A stretch of 64,000 nucleotides of DNA from CAZGHS01 sp964525495 (GCA_964525495.1 CAZGHS010000002.1:62001-126000), one strand, 5' to 3'; positions 33,387 to 41,342 are shown, numbered from the stretch's first letter. Notes: generated by a model from the sequence alone, not told the origin. Translations and numbers: made by a program.

Positions 33387-34366
33387 AAGTACTTATCACC
33401 GGCGGTGCGGGATATATCGGATCGCACACTGCCAAAGCCATAGCCAACGCAGGTCATCAAGTTATCATCTTCGATAACCTCTCCAACGGACACGAGAAAC
33501 TGATCAATAATATTCACATTGTCAAAGGTGATATCAAAAACAAACGCGAACTCGAGCAAGTCTTCACTGCAACAGACTTCGACGCAGTCGTACATCTCGC
33601 AGCTAAGATCGATGTCAAAGAATCACAAACAGACCCAGGTATATATTACGAAAACAATGTATTCGGCACCATCAATCTTCTCGAGACTATGCGCTCACAC
33701 GAAGTCAAAACAATTGTCTATTCATCCACCGCTGCAGTTTACGGGAACACGACATCACCAATCAAAGAAACCACGCCACTCAATCCGGTCAGCACCTACG
33801 GCAAAACAAATGCAATGATAGAAGAAATTCTTCATGACTATCACAAGGCTTACCAATTTTCAGTTGTCACATTCCGCTACTTCAACGCTGCTGGCGCATC
33901 GACCGACGGGCAACTAGGTGAACTCCACAAACCAGAGACACACCTCATCCCACTCATGATTGAAAAGATAACGACCGATCAGTCATTCACTATTTTCGGC
34001 GCAGACTACGAGACTCCAGATAAAACTCCAGTGCGAGATTTTGTGCATGTCATGGACATCGCTCAAGCACACGTCCTTGGACTGGAACACGCGCATTTCG
34101 AAAAACCATACGAAGTTTTCAATATCGGCAGCGGCACTGGCTACTCAGTCAAGCAAATCATCGCTGCAGTAGAAAAAATAACTGACAAAAAGCTAAAAGT
34201 AGAGCAAGGACCTCGCCGCGACGGTGATGCATCGATACTAACAGCGGATATTCAAAAAATTCAGAAAATGCTCGGCTGGAAGAGTGAGTACAGTGAGCTC
34301 GACACCATTCTCCAAACAGCGCTCCACTGGTATAAGAAAAATACCAAACAAGCCCATAGTAATTGA
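33383..34366 (+). CDS. galE: UDP-glucose 4-epimerase-like, catalytic Lys replaced
   Basis: A 327-aa extended SDR protein with NAD-binding GGAGYIGSH, SSTAAVYG (catalytic Ser/Thr region), RYFNAAGA and PVRDFVHVMDIAQAH, all typical of GalE. The active-site YxxxK motif reads Y139-G-K-T-N143, so the usual lysine is asparagine (codon AAT, 33809-33811). A functional GalE interconverts UDP-glucose and UDP-galactose for surface glycans; loss of this Lys would be expected to impair it. ATG 33383 (ATGA overlap with the upstream gene, GGGGGA upstream) is preferred to a GTG 12 nt earlier. It leads into the glycosylation island. Confidence 0.85.
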   Translation: MKVLITGGAGYIGSHTAKAIANAGHQVIIFDNLSNGHEKLINNIHIVKGDIKNKRELEQVFTATDFDAVVHLAAKIDVKESQTDPGIYYENNVFGTINLLETMRSHEVKTIVYSSTAAVYGNTTSPIKETTPLNPVSTYGKTNAMIEEILHDYHKAYQFSVVTFRYFNAAGASTDGQLGELHKPETHLIPLMIEKITTDQSFTIFGADYETPDKTPVRDFVHVMDIAQAHVLGLEHAHFEKPYEVFNIGSGTGYSVKQIIAAVEKITDKKLKVEQGPRRDGDASILTADIQKIQKMLGWKSEYSELDTILQTALHWYKKNTKQAHSN

Positions 34367-34391
34367 TAAATCGTCACCACTATAGTATAAT
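34353..34391 (+). promoter_or_regulatory. Unit C promoter with CCCATAGTA element
   Basis: CCCATAGTA (34353-34361; one mismatch to CCTATAGTA), one base, -35 TTGATA (34363-34368), a 17-nt spacer, then -10 TATAAT (34386-34391). It overlaps the galE stop codon. It has the same geometry as units A and D. Confidence 0.78.
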
Positions 34392-34397
34392 CGCAGC

Positions 34398-34555
34398 AAT
34401 AAAGGCAGTACATTTTGCCATTTGAGGCTAAATAAACCTTCCTTTATGTTCTTCGTTCTTTAAGTTGTTGTAGAAAATCTCCCAAATTGACTATCCGAGA
34501 GTGCTAATATCCCTATTGGCAGCCTCGGGTAAGTCAATCTATAAGGAGAAACACC
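34398..34555 (+). promoter_or_regulatory. Structured leader, unit C
   Basis: A ~158-nt leader with a GGCA-loop-TGCC hairpin and a boxA-like CGTTCTTTAAGTTG (34454-34467). A tiered hairpin between about 34485 and 34540 follows (ATTGACT/AGTCAAT, CCGAG/CTCGG, TGCTAATA/TATTGGCA), then an AAGGAG Shine-Dalgarno. It is the most diverged leader of the five: it lacks the GAGCTC-type hairpin and its boxA match is partial. Confidence 0.5.
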
Positions 34556-34768
34556 ATGCATCCAGGAAGACTAGTCAAAATCACCATCGCAGCCCCGGTC
34601 GGCCCCATTGAGAAACTGATCAACGGGAAAATTGCCAAAGTCCGCCGTAGGGGCCAGTATACGAATGTCGGATCTGATCAGTTAGTGGTCAGAATGCAGC
34701 CATCGGGTGAGGATTTCCACCAGCCGCTAGATATCAAAGTAGACCAGGCAGAGCTGATACTCTTATAG
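34556..34768 (+). CDS. Small SH3/KOW-like protein 1 (unit C)
   Basis: A 70-aa basic, beta-strand-rich protein: PGRLVKITIAAPVGP, a central GKIAKVRRRG turn, and a DQLVVRM strand. It shares its plan with the next two genes, so the three look like tandem paralogues of one small barrel fold, similar in style to KOW/SH3 or Hfq-sized RNA-binding barrels (inference from pattern only). The ATG has TAAGGAGAAA upstream. It is first in a three-gene operon with 9-nt gaps, behind the structured leader. Confidence 0.72.
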   Translation: MHPGRLVKITIAAPVGPIEKLINGKIAKVRRRGQYTNVGSDQLVVRMQPSGEDFHQPLDIKVDQAELILL

Positions 34769-34777
34769 GAGGTCACT

Positions 34778-34981
34778 ATGCAAGTTGGAGATCTAGTCCT
34801 AATCAAGATACCAAATCCACAAACTCCGCTCGACAAGATGATCAATGACGCTAATGGCGAAATCGTTGACGCATCTAGGTTCACTATTAAAGGCGATGAG
34901 TTCGCGGTAAGAATCACCACTGGGGCTATAGTAATGGTGAAAAAGGCGCATCTCCTTCGCCGCCCGATCATTATTGTCTGA
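34778..34981 (+). CDS. Small SH3/KOW-like protein 2 (unit C)
   Basis: A 67-aa protein: GDLVLIKIPNPQTPLDKMI, then a GEIVDASRF turn, DEFAVRITTG, and VMVKKAHLL. It aligns by pattern with both neighbours: G/D-D-x-V-x-I at the start, a Pro-containing loop, G-x-I-V in the middle, V-x-V near the end. AGGAGG lies 7 nt before the ATG. The function is unknown; a nucleic-acid or ribosome-binding barrel is possible. Confidence 0.72.
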   Translation: MQVGDLVLIKIPNPQTPLDKMINDANGEIVDASRFTIKGDEFAVRITTGAIVMVKKAHLLRRPIIIV

Positions 34982-34990
34982 GAGGTAGAA

Positions 34991-35206
34991 ATGGAAAAAG
35001 ATGACGAAGTCCAGATCTTCCTTACTCGACCGAGCAATAGTGCGGATGCTCAGCTAAACGGCATGAAAGGCATAGTTGCCGGGAGGATTGGCCGTCGGCC
35101 ACAGGACGTCATTGTGGCTCTTGGGCGACGAGGCGGAGAAGTTCGGGTAAGAAACACCGACGTGGTGTTTCTCAGTGCAGCCAAAACCAAAAAAACTACC
35201 CGATAG
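34991..35206 (+). CDS. Small SH3/KOW-like protein 3 (unit C)
   Basis: A 71-aa protein: DDEVQIFLTRPSNS, NGMKGIVAGRIGRR (KOW-like turn), VIVALGRRGGEVRVRNTDVVFL, and a basic tail KTKKTTR. The tail and Arg-rich loops favour nucleic-acid binding. It is the third tandem paralogue. GAGAGGT lies upstream of the ATG. A three-way-junction terminator follows 21 nt after the stop. Confidence 0.72.
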   Translation: MEKDDEVQIFLTRPSNSADAQLNGMKGIVAGRIGRRPQDVIVALGRRGGEVRVRNTDVVFLSAAKTKKTTR

Positions 35207-35227
35207 CTACAACCACCAAGGAACGCC

Positions 35228-35296
35228 GCGCCGGAAAGTAGAGATCAGTAATGATCTGTTGCACTTTGCAACCTTGCTACTTCTCCGGCGCTTTTT
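35228..35296 (+). terminator. Three-way-junction terminator of unit C
   Basis: The outer stem is GCGCCGG (35228-35234) with CCGGCGC (35285-35291), extended by AAGTAG/CTACTT. Inside are two perfect hairpins, AGATCA-GTAA-TGATCT and GTTGCA-CTT-TGCAAC. A TTTTT tract follows. This branched shape recurs at the end of unit E. Confidence 0.82.
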
Positions 35297-35305
35297 CGTA
35301 TAAAT

Positions 35306-35344
35306 CCTATAGTAATAGACTTTTTTGCTCAAATATGCTATAAT
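35306..35344 (+). promoter_or_regulatory. Unit D promoter with CCTATAGTA element
   Basis: CCTATAGTA (35306-35314), one base, -35-like TAGACT (35316-35321), a 17-nt spacer, then extended -10 TGCTATAAT (TATAAT at 35339-35344). Confidence 0.75.
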
Positions 35345-35350
35345 ATATTC

Positions 35351-35582
35351 ACTTTTTGAGCATAACTACTGATTTTTCAGTAAATCTAAGCTCAATAGTC
35401 GTGAGCTTCACGCTCATGTTCGTTCCTTTACAAACAAGAGGATAAAGCTAAAAAATCAATTAAGAGAGGCGCTTAATGAATTCAATTTGTTGAGTTTATC
35501 AAGCGCCTCTTATAAAAAAGATGAGACCCAGCTTCACCGCTGACCTATCTCATTTTTAGAACCGGCGCTAAGGAGTATAACG
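35351..35582 (+). promoter_or_regulatory. Structured leader with boxA-like site, unit D
   Basis: A ~230-nt leader in the gene-free stretch 35207-35582. It has ACTGA-TTTT-TCAGT, then AAGCTCA-ATAGTCG-TGAGCTT, then boxA-like CGTTCCTTTACAAAC (35421-35435) followed by AAGAG. A strong hairpin follows with GAGGCGCTT (35466-35474) and AAGCGCCTC (35501-35509), then a terminator-like hairpin (35518-35557) and a TAAGGAG Shine-Dalgarno. A terminator between boxA and the gene is what an antitermination switch would need. Confidence 0.62.
35518..35557 (+). terminator. Candidate attenuator before unit D gene
   Basis: ATGAGA (35521-35526) pairs with TCTCAT (35548-35553), extended by AAG/TTT-type pairs and followed by a TTTTT run (35553-35557), only 26 nt before the ATG at 35583. 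It is upstream of the gene it would block, inside the leader. Confidence 0.6.
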
Positions 35583-35771
35583 ATGACCCTACCAAATGGA
35601 TCCAAACGCGACCAAACGACTCATATCACCACGATGGAAGAGATCCGCAGGCGGATCAACAGTGGCGAGCACATCGTCATCGACCAAAAGGGCACAGTCC
35701 ACACACCAGAAGCAGCTGCCCACATCGAGCCAGGGAGTAAAACCGTCGTCAAGCCGCAGCGCTGGTTCTAG
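35583..35771 (+). CDS. Small hypothetical protein (unit D)
   Basis: A 62-aa soluble protein with HITTMEEIRRRINSGEHIVIDQKGTVHTPEAA and a basic end. The middle could form a helix followed by a beta-hairpin. No family is recognised. TAAGGAG lies 9 nt before the ATG. It is the only gene of unit D, between an attenuator-like leader and a long 3' hairpin. Base composition is richer in GC than the following glycosyltransferase. Confidence 0.65.
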   Translation: MTLPNGSKRDQTTHITTMEEIRRRINSGEHIVIDQKGTVHTPEAAAHIEPGSKTVVKPQRWF

Positions 35772-35783
35772 TTCTTTAGCCAA

Positions 35784-35847
35784 GGCTACGGTAATGCAGT
35801 ATTCGTTTCCCAACGAGTATATATTTGCATTATGCATTATCGTAGCC
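35784..35847 (+). terminator. Long hairpin ending unit D
   Basis: GGCTACGGTAATGCA (35784-35798) pairs with TGCATTATCGTAGCC (35833-35847) with one G-U pair, and the loop has a further GTATTCGT/ACGAGTAT stem. It explains an apparent short open frame here. T-rich sequence follows. Confidence 0.65.
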
Positions 35848-35986
35848 ATCTCAGCTTCCATCCTCTTGTTTGTCCTTTCCATATCCCAAACAAAACCAAT
35901 ATAGTATAATGTTCAAGCAGTTTGCGTGGCAAAAAGACACGACTCATAGCGGCAAAAACAGCACTATAAAAACAAAAGAAAGACTT

Positions 35987-37150
35987 ATGGTTATTGCAGT
36001 TATCACACCGACATACAAAGAAGAAGACAATATTGAGAAAATTACCCAAGATATTCTCGCTCAACAATCAAAACTACACAAAGACGACGAACTCCATGTA
36101 GTTATCTCAGACAGCCATTCTCCTGACAAAACACCAGAGCTTGCCAAAGCCATGCACGCACAAAATCCTCGCGTCCATTACGTCGACGTCAAAGAACGCG
36201 GCATCGGTATCGGCATCGTCGAAGGCTTTCAATTCGCAGTTAATACACTCAGAGCAGAAGTACTGATCTCCATGGATGCTGACCTTTCCCACCCCACGGA
36301 TAAAATCCCAGTAATGATACAAAAAATCCGTGAAGGCAACGATCTTGTCATAGGTTCACGCTACGCCAAAGGTGGCAGCAATAACTACGGACCATATAGA
36401 AAACTACAGTCGTGGCTTGGCAATCAAGTCATTCGCTATCTCATTGGCATTTACAATGTACAAGAATTTCTTACTTCATATCGCGCACTCCGCAGTACCC
36501 TCTTCCTTCAAGCAAATCTCGATCGTGTACCTTGGAGAGCTAAAACATTCGTATTTCAGCCTGCCTTCATCTATGAACTTTTCCAACACAATCCAAAATA
36601 TGTAGAAGTACCAATCGATTTCGTTAACAGAAGGGCAGGGAGATCCAAAATGAATACATTAAAATACATCAGCGATGTATTAAAATTCGCAATCAAAGCG
36701 CGTATTAAAAAATCTAAACAGTTCGTCAAATTCTTGGTAGTTGGATCAACAGGCTTTGCCATCAACACAACAATTCTATTAGTTTTAGTAGAGGGTTTCA
36801 AATTCTACGAGCCCCTCGCTTCAAGTGTCGGAGCGGAAATTGCAATTATCTCAAATTTCATATTCAACAACTCATGGACATTTAAGCACAACAAGATCGA
36901 AGGTGGCAATGTTATTATCAAGTTCCTCCAGTTCAACTTCTCATCCTTAGGGGCAATCCTCATCCAGTATGTAGTCGTCTGGTTCGGTGTGCATTACATC
37001 AGCCCGCTTTTGCCAATATCTGGAATTGTCGAAGAGAAGATCTACCTAATTTATTATATCTTCGCTGTTGGTCTCGGCTTAATTTATAACTACGTCATGT
37101 ACAGCCGAGTAATCTGGAAGAAAAAGCCAACAGTAACGCACGCATCATAA
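35987..37150 (+). CDS. DPM1-type GT2 glycosyltransferase fused to GtrA domain
   Basis: A 387-aa protein. Residues ~1-235 are a GT2/DPM1-like domain (VITPTYKEEDNIEKI, SDSHSPDKT, ISMDADLSHP, IGSRYAKGGS). Residues ~245-380 are a four-helix GtrA domain (KFLVVGSTGFAINTTILLVL, FIFNNSWTFKHN). Such fusions transfer a sugar from a nucleotide donor to polyprenyl phosphate and move it across the membrane. ATG 35987 places the GT2 motif at the N-terminus; an earlier GTG adds a non-family extension. A TATAAT lies at 35904-35909. It is first in the glycosylation island, followed 5 nt later by another GT2 gene. Confidence 0.87.
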   Translation: MVIAVITPTYKEEDNIEKITQDILAQQSKLHKDDELHVVISDSHSPDKTPELAKAMHAQNPRVHYVDVKERGIGIGIVEGFQFAVNTLRAEVLISMDADLSHPTDKIPVMIQKIREGNDLVIGSRYAKGGSNNYGPYRKLQSWLGNQVIRYLIGIYNVQEFLTSYRALRSTLFLQANLDRVPWRAKTFVFQPAFIYELFQHNPKYVEVPIDFVNRRAGRSKMNTLKYISDVLKFAIKARIKKSKQFVKFLVVGSTGFAINTTILLVLVEGFKFYEPLASSVGAEIAIISNFIFNNSWTFKHNKIEGGNVIIKFLQFNFSSLGAILIQYVVVWFGVHYISPLLPISGIVEEKIYLIYYIFAVGLGLIYNYVMYSRVIWKKKPTVTHAS

Positions 37151-37155
37151 GTAGT

Positions 37156-37854
37156 ATGACAAAATTAAAAGAACTCTCTGTGTTTTTCCCCGCATATAAC
37201 GAGGAAAATAATATTGAACATACAGTACTCACTGCTATCGAAACATGTAAGAAAATAGCACAAAAATACGAAATTATTGTAGTAAACGACGGCAGCAAAG
37301 ATAAAACAGGTGAGATCTGCGATAAGCTAGCATCACAATTTCCTGAAGTCAAAATCATCACGCACAATCCCAATCGAGGCTACGGAGGAGCGCTCAAAAG
37401 CGGCTTCTATGCAGCGCGGTACGAATATATTGCATTTACCGACAGTGACGGCCAATTCGACTTCAGCCAGATCGAACATTTCATTCCGTTCTTTGATGAG
37501 TACAAAGTCATAATTGGCTACAGAAAAAAGCGAGTTGAAGGATTCCTTCGCGCACTCAACGCAAAAGCCTGGGGCTCTCTTGTAAACTTATTATTCGGAA
37601 TGAGAGTCAAAGACGTAGACTGCGCATTCAAGGTTTTCAAAAAAGAAGTAATAGATGCAATCCCAGTCCTTGAAGCAGAAGGCGCGCTCATTTCTACTGA
37701 GCTACTCGTAAAAATAAAAAAAGCAGGGTATGCTATTAAACAAATCCCCGTTGATCACCTTCCGCGCAAAGGCGGACGTCCAACTGGTGCAAACATAAAA
37801 GTAATTATAAGGGCATTCCACGAGTTGTTTAAATTGTGGGAAAAGCTAAAATAA
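37156..37854 (+). CDS. GT2 dolichol-phosphate-sugar synthase-like
   Basis: A 232-aa cytoplasmic GT2 enzyme: FFPAYNEENNIEHTV, VVNDGSKDKTGEI, NPNRGYGGALKSGF, FTDSDGQFDFSQI, and VKDVDCAFKVFKKEV all match the DPM1/DPG-synthase group. It would load a hexose onto a lipid carrier for the GT-C transferases downstream. There is no GtrA or membrane domain. It begins 5 nt after the preceding gene and ends 4 nt before a GT-C gene, so it is part of one operon. Confidence 0.87.
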   Translation: MTKLKELSVFFPAYNEENNIEHTVLTAIETCKKIAQKYEIIVVNDGSKDKTGEICDKLASQFPEVKIITHNPNRGYGGALKSGFYAARYEYIAFTDSDGQFDFSQIEHFIPFFDEYKVIIGYRKKRVEGFLRALNAKAWGSLVNLLFGMRVKDVDCAFKVFKKEVIDAIPVLEAEGALISTELLVKIKKAGYAIKQIPVDHLPRKGGRPTGANIKVIIRAFHELFKLWEKLK

Positions 37855-37858
37855 TCTT

Positions 37859-39514
37859 ATGAAATCAAAATACATCCTGCTCATTGTAATCGGTCTCATA
37901 CTTGCATACTCATCCTTCCTCCGCCTCGATAACATCAGAAACTATCAAGTTTTCCTTGGCGATCAAGGACGAGACGTACTAACAGTTTTGCGCATGGTCA
38001 AAGGTGATCTCGTATTCATTGGTCCTACCGCGTCAGTGGGTGGATTCTTCCTCGGACCATTCTACTATTACCTCATGACTCCGGCGCTTATCGCATCAAA
38101 TTTTGACCCTGTGGGTCCTGCAGTCATGGTTGCACTTCTCAGCATTGCTGCCACCTATCTCTGTTACTATTTTGCAAAAAACTATATATCAACATCAGCT
38201 GGAATCATCGCAGCACTTATATTTGCGGTGTCACGTCTTGTTGTGGAATATTCGCGCTCTTCTTGGAATCCAAACGTATTACCATTCTTCAGTTTGTTAC
38301 TCGTCATCGCATTAGCAAAAATTATTGATACACGCACCAAACGTAAGCAATGGTGGTTCGTGACTATCGGAGCCTGTCTGGGCATTATTATTCAGCTGCA
38401 CTATCAGGCCATTGTAATGCACGTTTTTGCTGTCGGTGTATATCTGTTCTACCTATGGCGTGAGCATATTCGCAACACTGGACGAACTGTCATGACATTA
38501 TTAAAAGAACTCGCTTTCATGTTAGTGGGAGTGGGAATCTTTTTGGGTCCATTTATTGCCTTCGAAATATATCATTCATTCCCAAACACACAGAACATTT
38601 ACCGCTTCGTATTTGAAAACAGGGGAGATGGATTTAGCGGTGGACAGAGCTATGAATTCATCGTCAGAGATACTATTTATCGTCTATTCTTGCGGTTGGT
38701 CGCAGGTGGCAGTGATACAGCAGCTCAAATAGCAATTACGATAACTGTAGTTGGGTTCCTTTTGGCCGGTTACGCCTTTATTACAAGGTTTTACGACTAT
38801 ATTATTCATGAAAAAAAGAAAGAGTCGTTCAATGCAGATTTCGCCAAATATATCTCGCAGATTTCCTCCCACGGAAAATTTATTGGATTCATCTTGCTTA
38901 TCGCCTGGTTTATCTGTGGTGTGGGTTTTTGGGGATTCTACAAAAAATCTATCTTCGATTATTACTACTCATATATGTATCCACTCCCGATCCTCATGTT
39001 TGCAAGCGCAGCGGGCCTATTGATCGAATATCGCAGTCGTCGGTTACATTCCACTCGGCAACGAGGTGTAGCAGTAGTCTTATCTCTTGCCTTAGGTATC
39101 TTTATCTCATCACTAGTCTGGTTGAATATAAAGTCAATCAACACGATGATACAAGGTCAACAAATCATGCGTACTGAAACCGTTGCCAGAGCAATAATAC
39201 AACACAAAACTGACGGTCCATACAATTTTGCGCTTATTACACCCGGTAATTCAGATCACGCATACAGATATTTCTTGGAACTATGGGGAGAAGAGCCTAC
39301 GCCGCTCGAAACAGAAGTAACAACACAACTTATTGTATTCTGTGAACCAAGCCCTATGCCATGCGAGCCAGAAGGTAACTCACTTTGGGAGGTCGCGGGT
39401 TTCGGTAGATCAAGCATCGTAGGACAATGGCAAGTCATTGGACTTCCACTCTATCGACTAGAACACATTCCAGAGTCTAAAGAGCTTGAAGGAAAACCTG
39501 CAAAGAAAGGATAG
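37859..39514 (+). CDS. GT-C (GT39/PMT-like) membrane glycosyltransferase
   Basis: A 551-aa protein with ~11 membrane helices. The first external loop has GDQGRDVLTVLRMVKGDL, matching the acidic first-loop motif of PMT-type GT-C enzymes, followed by GGFFLGPFYYYLM. These use polyprenyl-phosphate sugars to glycosylate proteins or glycans on the outer face. A soluble C-terminal part (~430-551) has two Cys residues (FCEPSPMPCEPEG), perhaps an extracellular disulfide. It is embedded between two GT2 lipid-sugar synthase genes. Confidence 0.82.
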   Translation: MKSKYILLIVIGLILAYSSFLRLDNIRNYQVFLGDQGRDVLTVLRMVKGDLVFIGPTASVGGFFLGPFYYYLMTPALIASNFDPVGPAVMVALLSIAATYLCYYFAKNYISTSAGIIAALIFAVSRLVVEYSRSSWNPNVLPFFSLLLVIALAKIIDTRTKRKQWWFVTIGACLGIIIQLHYQAIVMHVFAVGVYLFYLWREHIRNTGRTVMTLLKELAFMLVGVGIFLGPFIAFEIYHSFPNTQNIYRFVFENRGDGFSGGQSYEFIVRDTIYRLFLRLVAGGSDTAAQIAITITVVGFLLAGYAFITRFYDYIIHEKKKESFNADFAKYISQISSHGKFIGFILLIAWFICGVGFWGFYKKSIFDYYYSYMYPLPILMFASAAGLLIEYRSRRLHSTRQRGVAVVLSLALGIFISSLVWLNIKSINTMIQGQQIMRTETVARAIIQHKTDGPYNFALITPGNSDHAYRYFLELWGEEPTPLETEVTTQLIVFCEPSPMPCEPEGNSLWEVAGFGRSSIVGQWQVIGLPLYRLEHIPESKELEGKPAKKG

Positions 39515-39516
39515 GT

Positions 39517-40269
39517 ATGTATTTAAGCGTCGTAATCCCGTGCTATAACGAAGAAACAAACATCAGAAACGGTGTACTGCATGTTGTCTGCGAATACCTC
39601 GAGAAACAGCCCTATTCCAAGGAAGTCATCATTGTTGATGATGGAAGCGATGATGCTAGCGTCGAGCTGATCGAAAAATTCCTACAGTCAAGTAGAAAAG
39701 ACTATATGCGCGTCATCAAAAACCCTCATGGTGGCAAGGCAGCTACCGTTATTACGGGGATGCTAGCCGGACAGGGTGACATAATTATGTTTACGGATAT
39801 GGATCAGGCGACACCGATAGAGGAGGTCGCAAAGCTACTTCCATTCTTTGAACAAGGCTACGATATTGTATTTGGCTCCAGAGCAGGTGAAAGAAAAGGT
39901 GCCCCCATCGTCCGTCGTGCCATGGCTCGGGGCTTTATGATCCTTCGAACACTCATACTTGGACTCAACGGAATACGCGATACTCAGTGTGGTTTCAAGG
40001 CATTCAAAAAAGAGGTCGCACACACATTATTCAAAAAATTAAAAATTCATGGTGAGCAAAAAGAAGTAAAAGGCGGTATGGTTGCAGCAGGCTTTGATCT
40101 AGAGTTTCTTTTCCTGGCACGCAAGCTCGGATATAAGCTCAAAGAAGTTCCGGTCAGCTGGCATTATGTGGGCTCTATGCGAGTAAATGCGCTCAAAGAC
40201 TCATGGCACGGTTTGCGTGACATGATCGCGTTACGAATAAACGATTTACAGGGAATTTATAAAGAGTAG
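39517..40269 (+). CDS. GT2 dolichyl-phosphate glucose synthase-like
   Basis: A 250-aa GT2 enzyme resembling ALG5/DPG synthase: VVIPCYNEETNIRNGVL, IIVDDGSDDASVEL, NPHGGKAATVITGM, MFTDMDQATP, TQCGFKAFKKEVA, and a C-terminal EVPVSWHYVGSMRVN. It makes a polyprenyl-phosphate hexose donor. The start is supported by AGGATAGGT just before the ATG, and it lies 2 nt after the upstream stop. It is probably the donor supplier for the neighbouring GT-C enzymes. Confidence 0.87.
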   Translation: MYLSVVIPCYNEETNIRNGVLHVVCEYLEKQPYSKEVIIVDDGSDDASVELIEKFLQSSRKDYMRVIKNPHGGKAATVITGMLAGQGDIIMFTDMDQATPIEEVAKLLPFFEQGYDIVFGSRAGERKGAPIVRRAMARGFMILRTLILGLNGIRDTQCGFKAFKKEVAHTLFKKLKIHGEQKEVKGGMVAAGFDLEFLFLARKLGYKLKEVPVSWHYVGSMRVNALKDSWHGLRDMIALRINDLQGIYKE

Positions 40270-40271
40270 TT

Positions 40272-41342
40272 ATGGTTCTGGTATATGCAGTTATCATTTT
40301 CCTCGCGGTAGTTTTTTCATACACACAAGTAGATTTAAATCTAACACTGTCTTCCTGGGCTCCCTATCAATCAATTCAAACCCAACTGACACAGCTTGGC
40401 TACTTCAATCGTCCACTTAATGCATTAGTTTGGAGCTGCATCTTTATCGCTTTTATTGCAGCATATTGCTACACGATCAAGTTAGCTGCACACGGAAAAA
40501 TTTCATCAGATAAAATAAAAAAAATTGCCATACTCATAAGTATTGCCACATTGGCAGCCTATACTATCTTCTCTCACGACCTGTTTAACTACATGTTCGA
40601 CGCTCGTATCATGACCAAATATAACGAAAATCCTTATTTACACAAAGCATTAGATTATCCACAAGATGATTGGATCCGGTTCATGCATTGGACACACAGA
40701 AATTATCCATACGGACCATCCTGGCTAGGAATCACGGCAATTCCTTCCTGGATCGGAATGCAAAAATTAATACCAACCATGTTTTTATTCAAAGTCATGT
40801 TTTCACTCAGCTATATATTTATTGTGGTGTACAGTCACAGATTACTCAAACTTATTTCGCACGATGAAAAAAAGACAGCCACGGCATTAGCTCTGATCGC
40901 CTTGCATCCACTCCTCATTATCGACGGGCTTATCTCGCCGCACTTAGACATCACCATGGCGGCAATTACCGTTATGGCGCTCTATTTCTTGCAGAAAAAT
41001 AAAAAAGCAAAATCAGCTTTTGCCATGTTTTACTCGATAAGCATAAAATATGTGACTACAGCTTTTGTTCCCATACTGTTTGCCAAAAAATGGCTAAAAG
41101 ATAAACCATATTTTGTCGCGCTATTCACCGCTGCTCTTATAACAACCGCAGCCCAAATATGGAATAGGGGAACAGCACAGCCGTGGTATTTCATCCTGCC
41201 GTTATGTATCGTGCCATTCCTCGTACCATTTTACAAACTCCGCACAATCCTTATTCTCGCGGCAATTCACATACTTCCGCTCTGGATATATCTCTACTAT
41301 CTGCACACAGGCGGCTGGAAAGGTGCGCTCTGGTTTATATAG
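40272..41342 (+). CDS. GT-C membrane mannosyltransferase-like
   Basis: A 356-aa protein with ~9 helices. DLFNYMFDARIMTKYNENPYLH is characteristic of the MptA/MptB-GT87 style of polyprenyl-phosphate-mannose transferases, and RNYPYGPSWLG follows in the same loop. It likely extends a lipid-linked or surface glycan on the outer side of the membrane. It starts 2 nt after the preceding GT2 gene. No soluble domain is present. Confidence 0.75.
   Translation: MVLVYAVIIFLAVVFSYTQVDLNLTLSSWAPYQSIQTQLTQLGYFNRPLNALVWSCIFIAFIAAYCYTIKLAAHGKISSDKIKKIAILISIATLAAYTIFSHDLFNYMFDARIMTKYNENPYLHKALDYPQDDWIRFMHWTHRNYPYGPSWLGITAIPSWIGMQKLIPTMFLFKVMFSLSYIFIVVYSHRLLKLISHDEKKTATALALIALHPLLIIDGLISPHLDITMAAITVMALYFLQKNKKAKSAFAMFYSISIKYVTTAFVPILFAKKWLKDKPYFVALFTAALITTAAQIWNRGTAQPWYFILPLCIVPFLVPFYKLRTILILAAIHILPLWIYLYYLHTGGWKGALWFI

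Noticed and set aside
35596..35904. 102-codon frame overlapping the 62-aa unit D gene, with a hydrophobic end (short form from ATG 35794)
   Set aside because: It overlaps a gene with a better Shine-Dalgarno, and the region coincides with a 64-nt hairpin that explains the sequence; the hydrophobic stretch is probably chance.
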